A stretch of 64,000 nucleotides of DNA, taken from Bin22 sp965207275. Its GTDB lineage: Bacteria; Chloroflexota; Dehalococcoidia; Lucifugimonadales; UBA3495. The notes beneath the pieces were generated by a model that worked only from the letters and a program-made list of their open reading frames with translations, had not been told where the DNA came from and searched no databases. The stretch covers positions 1 through 64,000 of the forward strand of contig CBDBMH010000002.1 in NCBI GenBank assembly GCA_965207275.1. Direction: 5' to 3'. The position numbers and the translations under genes are program-made. Positions 1 to 9,378 of this stretch are shown here, piece after piece; the first letter of the stretch is position 1, and each line of letters begins with the position of its first letter.

Positions 1-429
1 CAACCACCCGAGGTTCGTGCTGGAGTGGAAGCACTTGCCGAAGTCGTTGCCGCCGATGATGCAGGTCTGCTGGGTGAAATTGGTCAGGTCATAACTGTTG
101 CCCGAATGGTAGTAGCGGATCTTTGGGTCGGTGAACCCGTTGAAACAGAACTGGAATTTGAACTTGCATTTTCCATCCGGCACCACCCCGGAGTTTGTGT
201 GGTAATACGTCAGCATCGTGTTCTCGCTTTTGTACTCTGAGGTGGCAGCGTAAGTACGGACGATGATGGAAGCGAAGTAGAGGCTGTTCCACTGCCTCAC
301 TACGTCCACGTGTTGCTCGTTCCTGCTCACGGTATGTGCACTCGCGGTATCCGGCAGCATTGCCACTATCGCAACCGCCACCATCGCGAAAGCGGCGAGG
401 GCAAGCGTGGGTATGATTCTCCTTGTCAT
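1..429 (-). CDS. secreted protein, C-terminus beyond window
   Basis: This gene reads leftward and runs off the window edge after 143 codons. It starts at an ATG preceded by a clear GAGGAG ribosome site about 5 bases upstream. The N-terminus (MTRRIIPTLALAAFAMVAV...) is a classical signal peptide with a probable cleavage site after DTASA, so the product should be exported. The mature part is rich in Tyr, Asn and Thr and holds at least four cysteines (KCKFKFQFC, QQTC, FGKC) that could form disulfides. I recognise no family. Similar-sized secreted proteins occur at 21.8, 38 and 40 kb, but I see no clear sequence relation to them. Confidence 0.75.
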   Translation of the reverse strand, partial: MTRRIIPTLALAAFAMVAVAIVAMLPDTASAHTVSRNEQHVDVVRQWNSLYFASIIVRTYAATSEYKSENTMLTYYHTNSGVVPDGKCKFKFQFCFNGFTDPKIRYYHSGNSYDLTNFTQQTCIIGGNDFGKCFHSSTNLGWL

Positions 430-1156
430 ATATACTCCTCTCATAACTCTACAATTTTGAAATCGAGTTGACCATCCGGCCCCGGCTTCTGATTCTATAC
501 CTGCGTACAGATGGAACGTCCACTACTGTGGTAAACTGAACAAGCGGACAGGCACAAAAAGGATATGCTTCTCTGGGCACCTCCCTACTATTTTGTCCTG
601 CTTACGGCCACCGCTCTACTCCAACGGTGGCCGTTCTTATTGCAGGCCCGGCCTACGATGTTACGTCGATCTGGCCAAACCGTTTTGGTTGGTCGCAACT
701 ATTGCCGAACGAGGCCCACCCTACCACAAGAAATTCCTGTTGCAAAGAACACGAACCGGAGGAATGATTACGGAATCAGTTGGCAAACCGAAGATAATCC
801 AGTTATGGGCAACTTACCGTCGAAGAACATATTGCCATTACGACCAAGGTTGCGGATAAGTAAGCGGTTCATGTCTGTGTAGAAGGTCGACCGCGGGCAG
901 GTCCTCCCCAAACGCCTCAGTCCTTGTGCTAACCTATTCCGAAATAGGTGGAGAGGCGTCCCACGCCGTGGATTTTCGACCGCTCCACGAGTTCCTGCAC
1001 CCTCTATCACACCCGCAGACGAACTACGGCATCTTGAAGGAGCCACCTTTCCCCCGCTCCGAGTGGGGATAAAATGGCGGCGTTATTGCTACAGTCACAG
1101 ATTAAGAACGAGTAAAATTGGGCCAGTCTATGGTGATGAGGTGAGGTGGGGGTTAC
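430..1156. other. 727-base stretch without a recognisable gene
   Basis: Several short overlapping open frames occur on both strands (for example 565-882 and 593-859), but none has a ribosome site, a recognisable motif or a convincing composition. The part just right of 429 is the promoter region of the leftward secreted protein. I see no RNA gene here. Confidence 0.5.
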
Positions 1157-1457
1157 ATGGGGAGACGAGGTGGCGGAAGTGGCCCGGCGGGCTACCCGGT
1201 CAATCAGGATTTCGACTACTCCCATCTGTACCTGCTGCTGGCTCTTGCCGCCAACAGCGTGGGCGACCCCTTCGGTTATTCTCGTTACCGGTCAAATACC
1301 CACGAGACAGAGAGTGAGGAGGTGCGCGCCATCAAGGACCTGTTGCGGCTAAAGCCCGAGGAAGCGTGGGAATACGTCACCGCCGGTGGAACCGATGCAA
1401 ACATTTACGGAATTTACGTAGGCCGCGAGATGTTGCGCAACCCGTGGCCTACTTGTC
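1157..1457 (+). pseudogene. truncated PLP-dependent (histidine-type) decarboxylase
   Basis: The translation contains GYPVNQDFDYSHLY, then NSVGDPFGYSRYRSNTHE, then EEAWEYVTAGGTDANIYGIY, then GREMLRN. This is the N-terminal quarter of group II pyridoxal-phosphate decarboxylases of the histidine decarboxylase type, which make histamine from histidine; serine decarboxylases are close relatives. The family is about 380 residues long, and only about 95 remain. Near 1444 the frame also slips: VAYLS, which should follow RNP, is in the next frame. The left end of an IS630-family element begins directly afterwards and no distal part follows the element. The lysine that binds the cofactor is therefore missing and the gene is dead. 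Confidence 0.8.
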
Positions 1458-1488
1458 CTAGTAGCCCAAAACTATTGAATTGATGGGT
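1458..1488 (+). repeat. left terminal inverted repeat of the IS630 element
   Basis: It pairs with 2641-2671 in inverse orientation. The outer CTAGTAG and the inner TTGAATTGATGG are identical in both ends. The transposase stop codon lies inside this repeat. Confidence 0.85.
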
Positions 1489-2604
1489 AAAGGGACTTGA
1501 GCTTGATGCGGGCGTCCTGGGTGGTGAAGCGCCAGTTTACCCGGACGCCCTGCTGGTTGCGCCGCTGCTGCCACGCCGCCGTTTCCCGTTGCAGGGTCTC
1601 CTGATCGGGAATCCTCCGGTCCAGGCATTGGCCAGCCAGCACCCCCAACTCTATCTCCGCCATATTCAGCCAACTGCCATGTTTGGGGGTGTGGTGAATC
1701 TCCAGACGCTGGGAGATGCGCAACGCCTCCTCCGGCTCAAAAGCCTGGTACAGGGACCACTTTTGGTGGGTGTTCAGGTTGTCCATCACCAGCACTATCC
1801 GTTCCTTGTGGGGAAAGTCCTCGTCCACCAGTTTCCGCACCACCTCCGCCCAGTCCACTTTGGTCCGTCTTTCGGTGACCTCAACCCGTCGCCACCCTTC
1901 CAAGGGGGCGTAAATCATAAACAGGTTGCTCACCCCATTACGCCGGTACTCATGGTCGCAGGCCAGGGGATGACCGGGTATCGCGGGCCGGGGTTGGCGG
2001 GTCTCCCCCACCAGTTGCTTGCTGGTCTCGTCCAGGCACACCAACACCTCCCCTTCCCCGTAGTCCCGGTGATACACCTCCAGCACGTCCTCCATAGCGC
2101 ACACGAACTCGGCGCTGCCCTGGGGCGGCAGGCACCAACATTCCTTCAGCCAGGGCTTGAGTCGGTTTTTTTCAAGGTCCGCCGCACCGTCTCCGAACTG
2201 ATACTTTCCACTATCTCCCGTTCCACCAACCCATCGGCCAGCAGTTGCATGGTCCATTTGACCTGCCCTTCCGGCGGCTTCGAGCAGGCCAGAGCTATCA
2301 AGTGGGCTTCCCCAGTCCCGTCCAGTTTCTTCGGGCGTCGCTTCAACTGCTGGCGGCGACTCAGGGCCGCTTCCACCCCCTCTTCCACACACCGGCGTCG
2401 TACCCGTTCCACTGTAGCGGTCCCTATTTTAAGAACCCGGGCAATTTCCTGGTCCAGCAGCGGACCTTCGGCCTGGTTCTCATCGCTTAACAGCAGAACC
2501 CGGGCGTGGGTCTGCCGGTAAGCAGCGACGCGACCCTTGGCAACCAGACCCTTCAGTTCTTCTTGTTCCTCCCAGCTTAGTTCTACCCGGTACTTCTTCA
2601 CCAT
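1472..2604 (-). CDS. IS630-family transposase, two frames joined by a frameshift
   Basis: The first frame (start 2604, MVKKYRVELSWEEQEEL, with GGGAGG upstream; stop 2146) carries the helix-turn-helix region (LDQEIARVLKIGTATVERVRRR). The second frame carries the DDE nuclease: VLVCLDETSKQL (first D), IVLVMDNLNTH (second D) and SWLNMAEIELG (E). The frames join at a run of seven A residues on the coding strand (2166-2172): TLKK in frame 0 continues as EKNRLKPWLKE in the -1 frame. Slippage at an A-run is a usual way for insertion sequences to limit transposase synthesis, so the element may be active. A simple inactivating indel is the alternative. The fused length is about 375 residues. Confidence 0.85.
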
Positions 2605-2640
2605 CACCGCCTCCCTCACGTCCCCTTCCCCTATTCTATC

Positions 2641-2671
2641 AGCCATCAATTCAACGGTGCTTGCCTACTAG
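2641..2671 (-). repeat. right terminal inverted repeat of the IS630 element
   Basis: It is the inverse partner of 1458-1488. An open frame extends into it (ATG at 2649), but the transposase more likely starts inside the element at 2604, leaving the repeat untranslated. Confidence 0.85.
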
Positions 2672-2674
2672 AGG

Positions 2675-3130
2675 TTAGCTGAACAAGTTGGCTATGTCTT
2701 TTGCAAAGTCGGAAAGCGGGTCCTTCGGAGCGTTGCGAGGTTTGCGGGCAGTAGGCTTGTTGGCCGGTCTTGCCTTCGTAGTGGTTTTGGCCGGGGTCTG
2801 GTTTTTCGCCTTCTTGGCAGCGGCCTTTGTCCCAGTCTTTAGAAGACCTTGCGCCCGCAACTTCTTGCGGAGCTCGCCCATAGTCCCTGTACCTTTCAAG
2901 GAGTTACAGGCTGTACAAAGCAACTGTAGATTAGTGAGGCGTTCGCCCTGGCCGTCCGAAAAAGGCTTGATGTGGTCAACGGCAAGATTTCGTATGTCGA
3001 ACTTCTTCTCGCAACCGTTACACTTGCCATTTTGGTCACGATAAAACGAGTTTTTTTCTTTCGCACTGAATTTCGGCCGGGGCCGGCGTTGAGTAGTTTT
3101 TGGCTCATTAAAGAAGTCACCAAATACCAT
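2675..3130 (-). CDS. HNH endonuclease with basic C-terminal tail
   Basis: A protein of about 151 residues that starts at ATG 3130, where CGGAGG lies 8 bases upstream; a GTG at 3190 would add 20 residues but has no such site. The central part is a classical HNH fold: CNGCEKKF, then LAVDHIKPFSDGQGERLTNLQLLCTACNSLKG, with two CxxC zinc pairs around the DH metal site. It probably cuts DNA non-specifically or nicks it. The C-terminal 55 residues are rich in Lys, Ala, Thr and Pro, like a histone tail, and should bind DNA. The stop codon lies 4 bases from the IS630 right end, so the insertion may have removed a downstream partner. McrA-type restriction or a phage role are both possible. Confidence 0.8.
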   Translation of the reverse strand: MVFGDFFNEPKTTQRRPRPKFSAKEKNSFYRDQNGKCNGCEKKFDIRNLAVDHIKPFSDGQGERLTNLQLLCTACNSLKGTGTMGELRKKLRAQGLLKTGTKAAAKKAKNQTPAKTTTKARPANKPTARKPRNAPKDPLSDFAKDIANLFS

Positions 3131-3243
3131 AGAAAAACCTCCGTTTAGGACAAACCTGAACGGAGGCGCAATTGCGATTGAGTCGTCCACGCTGGTACAA
3201 TATCAGGGTACATAATCGGCACCTGCCGTTTCAGATTGTCGGC

Positions 3244-3276
3244 CCAGCCCTCGCTATTTGCGTTAGCGAGGGCTGG
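3244..3276 (+). terminator. strong hairpin terminator
   Basis: A perfect 13-bp stem (CCAGCCCTCGCTA paired with its complement) with a 7-base loop, followed on the plus strand by TTTAATTTT. It lies downstream of the leftward gene ending at 3358 and upstream of the HNH gene, so it can also separate these two leftward units. The T-tract favours plus-strand termination. Confidence 0.6.
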
Positions 3277-3357
3277 TTTAATTTTCGGGAATAGTACACC
3301 TAGCCCAGCATTATGCAAAGCATCATCACTTATAAGGAAACGGAACCGTTCGAAGAA

Positions 3358-5709
3358 TCACCAGATGACCTGGTTCCAGCAGTTGCCCAGATAGCAGGAA
3401 AAGCGGCGGGGTTTGTCGTTGAGGTACAGTTCCACGTCCCTTTTCACCTGAACCAGGTAGGTCTGCCCGTCCCGCAGGTAATCCAGGTTCCCTCCATGCA
3501 GTCCGTCATAGAAGGTCCACCGCTTGCTGTCATTGTCGAAGTGCCAGACCACCTCCAGGTGGGGAGCCAAGTCCGCCAGCGCTTCGCCAACTTCCGTCGC
3601 GCCAGCGGTCACCAGGTCCGACTGGGTTACCCTGAAGGCGGCGGCGGCCACCGCGCCGTCCACTGTGACAGTGACCTGCTGCAGGCCGGTATCGATACCT
3701 GGCACCACAAATCGGGTGCTGAAGATGCCGTGGGCGTCGGTGGCCGTTCCATCCCCTGGGCTTACGTCCTCGGTCTGGAAGAGGATGGAACGTACCAGTG
3801 TGAATTCCCGGAAGCCCTTACCGATGAGGGTTACCACGGTTCCCGGCGGGCCGGCGCTGGGTTCTAAAAGGATCTCGCCAGGCTTCACCCGGTGGCTGGC
3901 CTTCAGGGCGACTGTGCCTCCGCCATAATCAAAGAACTCCACCGTCACAGTGCTGAGGGAACCTGGGTGGCTCTTGCGGGGTACCTGGAGCTTTGCGACG
4001 AATTGGCCCTGGTCGTCGGTCTCGGCGTGGGCGTGGGTTACCTGGTTGCCCGTCTCGTAGCTCACACTAATCTTGGTCCCGGAGGAACTGGCGCCGTAGG
4101 CCGGAAACCCGGTCCCCCTCACCTCCAGCATGCTGCCGGGCCTGCTCTCTTCCGGATGCAGCGTTATCTCCCTCTCGGGGATGCGTATCTCGGTTAAGCC
4201 GGTGCGGCCAGTGCTGTCGGTCACCAGGAGTTCGTGCAGGCCCGGGGTCAGGGTGCCTTGGGCGACGGGTACGGTGACCACCTGGGCGAAGGTCCCGGTA
4301 TCAGTGATCGGTATGCGGCGGTTGCCGTTCCGCCCCATCGGCAATTCAACCGGATGTCCTGAAATGCGCATCTCGGCGATGTGCGCCCCTCCCGCCGCGT
4401 GGAAACCGACGCCGGTGACCAGGATGCGGCCGTTGGCCGTGACAGTTCCAGGATCGACGGTGACTTCGGTACGGCCGCTGGTGATGTCCACGATGGTCCT
4501 GGCGGTATACTCCTGGCCGTTGTCGGAGCGCACCAGGGTGACCTCCAACTGCTGGCGGCCGCTGCGCACTCCCTGGGGAACGGGCAGCTGGAAGTCCAGG
4601 TCACCCTCCGGGCCGACCCTCATTGGGTTCAGATCCGCAGGGATCTGACTGACGGTTACCTCCTCAACCGTTCCCTGGGGGAAGCTGGTCAGGTTGATGC
4701 TGATCTCCTCGCCGCGCCCCGGGTCCTGTCGGGCCTTGACCGTGCCCACCAACTCCACCAGGTTGTCCAACTTGTAGACCTGGTTGGTTCCGGTACCGAC
4801 GAGGACGGCGGTGGATCCCTCGCCGTCCCGCGCGTTGACCAGGTTGCAGGTTCGGGGAGCATTCAAGCACTGGCCGAAGCCGCCGGCAAAGGGTGGAGTG
4901 GTTATGAGAAAGGAGCAGTTGGCTTCGCCGCCCGTGTTGACTGCGCTCTGACAGAATTCTCTCTCGTCGGGGTCCACGGTGCCGTCGGCATCGGCGTCCC
5001 GCCAGAAGGTGATCGCCGTCCCGGGCCGGTACCCCCTGGCGATGGCGCTGACCTCTTCTCCCCGGCCAATCTCCTGCTTGCTCAAAATGACCTCCCGGTC
5101 CACCAGCAGGCCCTCCGTCCCTTCGCCGGGCGCGGACCTGCTGAAGGCGGCGATGACCTCCTGGTTGGGGTGGCGTGCAGCCTGCGGGGTCGTCTCCTCG
5201 CTGGTAGAAACCCTCCAGGGATAGGCTCCGCCCTCCTGGGGGTTCCTGATGCCTGCAGGCCCGAGAAGAGTGACCGTGACCCGCGCCCCGGCAGGAATCG
5301 GAATGTCTTGGTCGTTTGCCTCCACGTCCGGGATGACCGAGATGGTAGTGGGGGAATTGCGGGAGCGGCCCTGCTGTACCTCTACCCAACCGGCTTGGCC
5401 GGAGCCATAGTCGCTGCCCTTCCGGTAGCGTACCGTTACGCTGTTCCCGCTGATGCCGGAGGGCACCCGGATCAGGTAGTCCAGTTCCAGGTATATCTCG
5501 CCGGTTAGGACTGGCAGTTCCTCGTTGGCGGTGAACTCCACCGTGTAGGTAGACCCCTGACCCGAACTTCGCGATGCGGCGGTAACGGTGGGATTGGCCA
5601 CGGACTCCGACTGGGCCTCGGCGGACCCATTGCCCAAGGCCACCATAGCCAGGATCAGGAGCAGTACGGGGTTCACAAAAAAAGTGGCCCCGGCATTAGA
5701 CGCCTTCAT
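3358..5709 (-). CDS. large secreted protein with Ig/TIG-like repeats
   Basis: 783 residues with an N-terminal signal peptide (VLLLILAMVALGNGSAEAQS). The body is a series of beta-rich modules of about 90-100 residues that begin with phrases such as REITLHPEESRPGSMLEVRGTGFP and GEILLEPSAGPPGTVVTLIGKGF, the pattern of IPT/TIG or Ig-like surface domains. Around residue 240 there is a calcium-loop-like DADADGTVDPDE, and cysteines cluster in CLNAPRTCNL. A separate C-terminal domain (VVWHFDNDSKRWTFYDGL ... CYLGNCWNQVIW) closes the protein. It is probably a secreted or surface structural or adhesive protein. No catalytic motif is visible, so the ligand is unknown. There is no sorting signal for covalent anchoring. 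Confidence 0.8.
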   Translation of the reverse strand: MKASNAGATFFVNPVLLLILAMVALGNGSAEAQSESVANPTVTAASRSSGQGSTYTVEFTANEELPVLTGEIYLELDYLIRVPSGISGNSVTVRYRKGSDYGSGQAGWVEVQQGRSRNSPTTISVIPDVEANDQDIPIPAGARVTVTLLGPAGIRNPQEGGAYPWRVSTSEETTPQAARHPNQEVIAAFSRSAPGEGTEGLLVDREVILSKQEIGRGEEVSAIARGYRPGTAITFWRDADADGTVDPDEREFCQSAVNTGGEANCSFLITTPPFAGGFGQCLNAPRTCNLVNARDGEGSTAVLVGTGTNQVYKLDNLVELVGTVKARQDPGRGEEISINLTSFPQGTVEEVTVSQIPADLNPMRVGPEGDLDFQLPVPQGVRSGRQQLEVTLVRSDNGQEYTARTIVDITSGRTEVTVDPGTVTANGRILVTGVGFHAAGGAHIAEMRISGHPVELPMGRNGNRRIPITDTGTFAQVVTVPVAQGTLTPGLHELLVTDSTGRTGLTEIRIPEREITLHPEESRPGSMLEVRGTGFPAYGASSSGTKISVSYETGNQVTHAHAETDDQGQFVAKLQVPRKSHPGSLSTVTVEFFDYGGGTVALKASHRVKPGEILLEPSAGPPGTVVTLIGKGFREFTLVRSILFQTEDVSPGDGTATDAHGIFSTRFVVPGIDTGLQQVTVTVDGAVAAAAFRVTQSDLVTAGATEVGEALADLAPHLEVVWHFDNDSKRWTFYDGLHGGNLDYLRDGQTYLVQVKRDVELYLNDKPRRFSCYLGNCWNQVIW

Positions 5710-6133
5710 CGATCCCTTGCCTCTTTCGCTAGAGCCTTTCCTTGTGTCGGCACCTTGCGCTATCCCCTAACTTATCCTGAGCGGCATCTCGAGGATTCGT
5801 GGACTTCCATGGCAGCCTCCCCCAAGACTGGCAAACCCGGTCCTGCGACCTTGCTTGTCTGGCGAAATCTTACGATTTTCGGAGCAACATTACGAAGCGA
5901 TACATACTCACTCCAATAGGCCAACCGCACCACTGCGATTTGCCTTTTCTCCGATGTCGCGAAGACGCCAAGATGCTCGAGTAGACTCAAACTGAATACT
6001 ATTGCGACACCTACGAGTGGACCTGGTGCGGCAGGCCGTCGAGAGGTGGAGAGGGGCTTTCCATCCTAATGCACTAACAAACTGAATTCTCCAGTTGCTC
6101 ACCACACGAAGCTCAAACATTGGCGTTAATTCT
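5710..6133. other. 424-base stretch, no supported gene
   Basis: Open frames exist on the minus strand (5772-5990 and 5908-6159), the second overlapping the STAS gene end, but neither resembles the serine kinase that often follows STAS genes and neither has a good ribosome site. A short hydrophobic run is readable across a frame change near 6000-6050, so a decayed membrane gene is possible. Confidence 0.35.
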
Positions 6134-6475
6134 TTACGTACCGAACTGCTCCAGGGCAACGAGTTCGGATTCGTAGATCGCCATTATCTTATCGAATCCG
6201 CTGATAGCAAAGACCTCCCTGACGGGATATTGCATGGAACAAAGGCATAATCTGGCGCCCCGCCTTTGCAAATCCTTGGACGCCATCAAAAGTGTGCGCA
6301 GGCCTGCACTGCTTATAAAGGACACACGGTCAAAGTCTACAATTACCGTCAGGTCGGTCTTCTCTATTGCTGAGGAAAGAGCATTCTGAAACACGGAAGC
6401 ATTGCTGCCGTCTATGTGACCCTCGGCAATCAGAGTCACCGTTGCGCCATTGCGCCGAACTTCAGCAATCACCAC
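6134..6475 (-). CDS. STAS-domain anti-sigma factor antagonist
   Basis: 113 residues forming a single STAS domain. The phosphorylatable serine sits in the conserved segment VDFDRVSFISSAGLRTLL, followed by the C-terminal helix region. Family members (SpoIIAA/RsbV type) bind an anti-sigma kinase when dephosphorylated and release a sigma factor for stress or developmental genes. The start is GTG at 6475, with CAGGAG 4 bases upstream. No cognate anti-sigma kinase or phosphatase gene is adjacent, so the partner must be encoded elsewhere, which is common for such orphan genes. Confidence 0.9.
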   Translation of the reverse strand: MVIAEVRRNGATVTLIAEGHIDGSNASVFQNALSSAIEKTDLTVIVDFDRVSFISSAGLRTLLMASKDLQRRGARLCLCSMQYPVREVFAISGFDKIMAIYESELVALEQFGT

Positions 6476-6903
6476 TTAACTCCTGAACCAAAGCAAACTA
6501 CGAAGTACTCCTGGTCAATTGCGGTTGAAATTGCGGGAAAAGTCTAAACCTGTACCCAAAATGCCAATAACTGTAGTCGAAGTTACAATGACTATAGGGA
6601 GCTAAGGGGGATAGGTCAATAGGTGTCCAAACAAAAGGGAGTTACGACGTATGAGGATACCCCCGGATCCGGGTTGGTGGACTCCCAAGACGCGTCGTGA
6701 AGAGGTTCAGCCGGCCCCTGCCCCATTGCGCTGTAGCTGAACCACCTGCCTTCCTGCCAGTCCGACCGATTCCGTTCCATATGATGCTTCCCAGTTCTTG
6801 GATGTGCTTCCTGCGGCAAATCAATTCATTGCAATGAGCCTAATCGCCAATACGCCGGCACGTTACACCCACTCAAGGTTCGCGTGCCACTTCCGCTGGT
6901 CCA
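6476..6903. other. 428-base stretch, no supported gene
   Basis: Two overlapping minus-strand frames of 60-67 codons (6616-6824) lack motifs and ribosome sites. I see no RNA or strong hairpin. It probably holds the promoter of the leftward STAS gene and the trailer of the lipoprotein gene. Confidence 0.4.
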
Positions 6904-9099
6904 TCAGTCCGGCAGGTACTGGGCAACGATTCTGTCCTCCAGGTCCCTGGTCTCCTGCGGCCAGTACGCCCGGGATAAGGTCAACCCCTGGCCACGGTGC
7001 GTGGCCGACGAAAGATGGACCTCGGGAAAGGAATCCGCCAACTCCTTGATGTACCTGACCGGCAGCAACACCGCCAGGTGGTTGGGAGCAACACCGCTAT
7101 CCTCGGAAGTGGGTACCACGTAAACGTTCTTCGTATTCAGCCAGGCGCGGATGGACGAGATGGTGCCGGCGTCGGGAGCGTTCATGCCCACCACCACGCT
7201 ATCATCCTTGATGATCATGGCGTACTGCGCAGCGCTCTCGGCGGGAACGCCGTAGGCAAATGCCGCAACCACCATGCGCAGCGAGTCGTAGGGGCGAGTA
7301 TTGATGGATGGTTCCTCAGTAACGGACTCCGGTGCCATCTCCACCTCAAACACGTCGGGCCGTTGCACGACCCCGAGTATCTCACCGGTGGGCAGGTCCC
7401 ACGTGTGGGGCGCCACTTGCTCTCCGCCCAGAGACGCGATGAATTCCTCAAGGCTCGGTTTGATGTCAAATTCGGTGTAGGAACCGATGGAGACGGTTAC
7501 CCTGTCCGGTACGGGAAGCCCCTCAGCCTGCCTGTGCAGCTGACCCCACAGGTAGGGGTCTATGTGCGTCGTGCCGGGGCCCGGGTCTATGATGACCCGT
7601 TGGCCTTCCCTTGATTGGCCGGCGCCTCCCTGGCCCGAAGGACCCGAGTCCTCCAACCCGCAAACTTGGCTGGCCCGGATGAATTCCGCTGGAGTCTCCC
7701 CCAGGCTGGCGCTCTGCATGGCCGCCACCAGTGCCGCCGGTCCGCCCAGCGCTTCCAGCAGGCAGACGAACCCGGCACGATCCCCAGGGGCCATCCCCAA
7801 TCGCGGCGCATAGGTCTCCCATTCGGCGTCGCTCAGGCAGGACACGGAAACGGCGAGGGCGGCCATGCTCAGGGCCAGCGAGTTGGCGGGAGCCTGTCCG
7901 GCAACTGAGGGCGCCAGCAGCGCCCGCAGGTCCAGGGGTACGAATCCCTCCCGGATGCACGCGGCGGTTTCCATCTCGAAGGGCTCCACCTGCCCGACCA
8001 GTTGGGTCAGGAACAGCCGCAGCACCGTATCGTCCTGGAGGCAGTTGACGACGGCCGCCGTGACCTGCGGAGAGCCTCCGGGCGGCGGTACCGACAGCAT
8101 CTCCAACTCGCGGGGTCCCATGCCCTTGTCGCCCAGGCAGGAGCGTTCCCCGGGTGAAAGTTCGGCGAAGAACTGCTGCGGGTCGTCCAGTTCCACCGGG
8201 ATCAGATCGTCCGGCGGCAACCCCTGGCTCTCAGCGCCTTCAGGCGCGGGAAAGCCGAACTCGGTCTCAATGCCGCATGCCCTTACCGCCTCCCCCAGCG
8301 CCGCGCTCTCTTCCATCGTCAACCCCGCTCCTGTCGCGTCCGCTCCCGAGAGGACGGCGATGATGCGCTCGCCCGATGGCGTCCCTTCCAACTCACCGAG
8401 CAGGCACGCGATTTCGTCCGGGTTGGGAACCGGACCTTCACCGGCTGGCGTCAGCTTGGCAACCTCGTGGGACGTCAGGCAAGACATTAGTCGTAATGCC
8501 AGTGGTCCGCTCGCCACATCGCCCGGCTGGGCTAGGGCTTGAGCGAGTACCGGGTCTGTCTCCAGGAGTTCGACCATGCACTGCTGGGTTTCGACGCTGA
8601 AGCCGCCGGCGGCTATCGACAACATCGAGATTCTCGCAGCCGCCAGCCGGTTTCCCGAAAGACAGCTCTCAACCGGGGACAAGGCGCCGTCATCGCCCGC
8701 CAACAGGTCGCCCGCGCCGCCGGTAAGAGGAGCATCCAGGAATATCTGATAGTCCTCGCCCAGCCGGGTCTCCAGGCATGTAGTTTCGTCGGAGGTGAGT
8801 AAAGCGGCGAAGTCCCGTCCCGTGGAGGCGCTGTCCAGTTCCCAGAAGACCGGGCCCGTCGAACCTTCTTTCTCAGGCCCGGGTTGGCTGGCGGTAATCG
8901 TCGCTCTAACAGTCGCAGTTGGTTCAATCGTGGGAGCCTCCGTCGGCGTCACCGGCTTGACTGCCGCGTCTATGGTCGCCGGGACATCCGGCGTGGGGTC
9001 TGGATCGGATTCACTTCCGCAACTCAGAATCGCGCCTGCCAACAGGATGGCGGCTACAACAAAAGCTATGGGTCGGAAAATAGTTGGTCCGGGGTCCAT
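6904..9099 (-). CDS. large lipoprotein of unknown function
   Basis: 731 residues starting at ATG 9099, with an AGAGGTC-like ribosome site. The N-terminus has a lipobox (LLAGAILSC), so the protein should be lipid-anchored outside the membrane. A Thr/Pro/Ala-rich linker follows. Residues of about 85-480 form an alpha-helical region in which a motif of the type LTSDETTCLETRLG ... L recurs roughly every 45 residues with regularly spaced cysteines (STGRDFAALLTSDETTCL, SPGERSCLGDKG, ETAACIREGF, DRAGFVCLLEALGG). The last 230 residues form a different mixed alpha/beta domain. I recognise no catalytic motif. The cysteine-bearing helical repeats look like a tandemly duplicated small domain. Confidence 0.75.
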   Translation of the reverse strand: MDPGPTIFRPIAFVVAAILLAGAILSCGSESDPDPTPDVPATIDAAVKPVTPTEAPTIEPTATVRATITASQPGPEKEGSTGPVFWELDSASTGRDFAALLTSDETTCLETRLGEDYQIFLDAPLTGGAGDLLAGDDGALSPVESCLSGNRLAAARISMLSIAAGGFSVETQQCMVELLETDPVLAQALAQPGDVASGPLALRLMSCLTSHEVAKLTPAGEGPVPNPDEIACLLGELEGTPSGERIIAVLSGADATGAGLTMEESAALGEAVRACGIETEFGFPAPEGAESQGLPPDDLIPVELDDPQQFFAELSPGERSCLGDKGMGPRELEMLSVPPPGGSPQVTAAVVNCLQDDTVLRLFLTQLVGQVEPFEMETAACIREGFVPLDLRALLAPSVAGQAPANSLALSMAALAVSVSCLSDAEWETYAPRLGMAPGDRAGFVCLLEALGGPAALVAAMQSASLGETPAEFIRASQVCGLEDSGPSGQGGAGQSREGQRVIIDPGPGTTHIDPYLWGQLHRQAEGLPVPDRVTVSIGSYTEFDIKPSLEEFIASLGGEQVAPHTWDLPTGEILGVVQRPDVFEVEMAPESVTEEPSINTRPYDSLRMVVAAFAYGVPAESAAQYAMIIKDDSVVVGMNAPDAGTISSIRAWLNTKNVYVVPTSEDSGVAPNHLAVLLPVRYIKELADSFPEVHLSSATHRGQGLTLSRAYWPQETRDLEDRIVAQYLPD

Positions 9100-9378
9100 T
9101 CACGACCTCTTATTCCTGGTTCAACCGGCTCCAAGAGTTGGAACGACTTGAGGTTCAGCTGCCACGTGCCGGTCTGGTATTGCGCCGATTTAGACTCGTT
9201 GGCTTTGAAATAGGCCAATCCGGTAGTCTGGGCTTACGTCTCACCACATAAACTGACGAATGTCGTCTTTGTAAGGCTGGACTGTACAACAGTCATCTCG
9301 CACTCAAAAGAGGCCAAAGGCCATCCCAAGCAAACGGACCTCCATTCGCGATGACAGATTAACTGGATAGTCCCCAGC

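Larger units (their letters stand above)
1458..2671 (-). mobile_element. IS630-family insertion sequence
   Basis: An element of about 1.2 kb with 31-bp imperfect terminal inverted repeats (1458-1488 and 2641-2671, 23 of 31 positions matching, including a shared TTGAATTGATGG). Both ends contain CTAG, consistent with the TA target duplication of IS630/Tc1-mariner elements (TA at 1459-1460 and 2669-2670). It holds one transposase in two overlapping frames, with all three acidic catalytic residues present. It sits between the decarboxylase remnant and the stop codon of the HNH gene, ending 4 bases from that stop. Confidence 0.9.

Noticed and set aside
5772..6159. anti-sigma serine kinase downstream of the STAS gene
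   Set aside because: No HATPase motif is present in any frame of the two short open frames.
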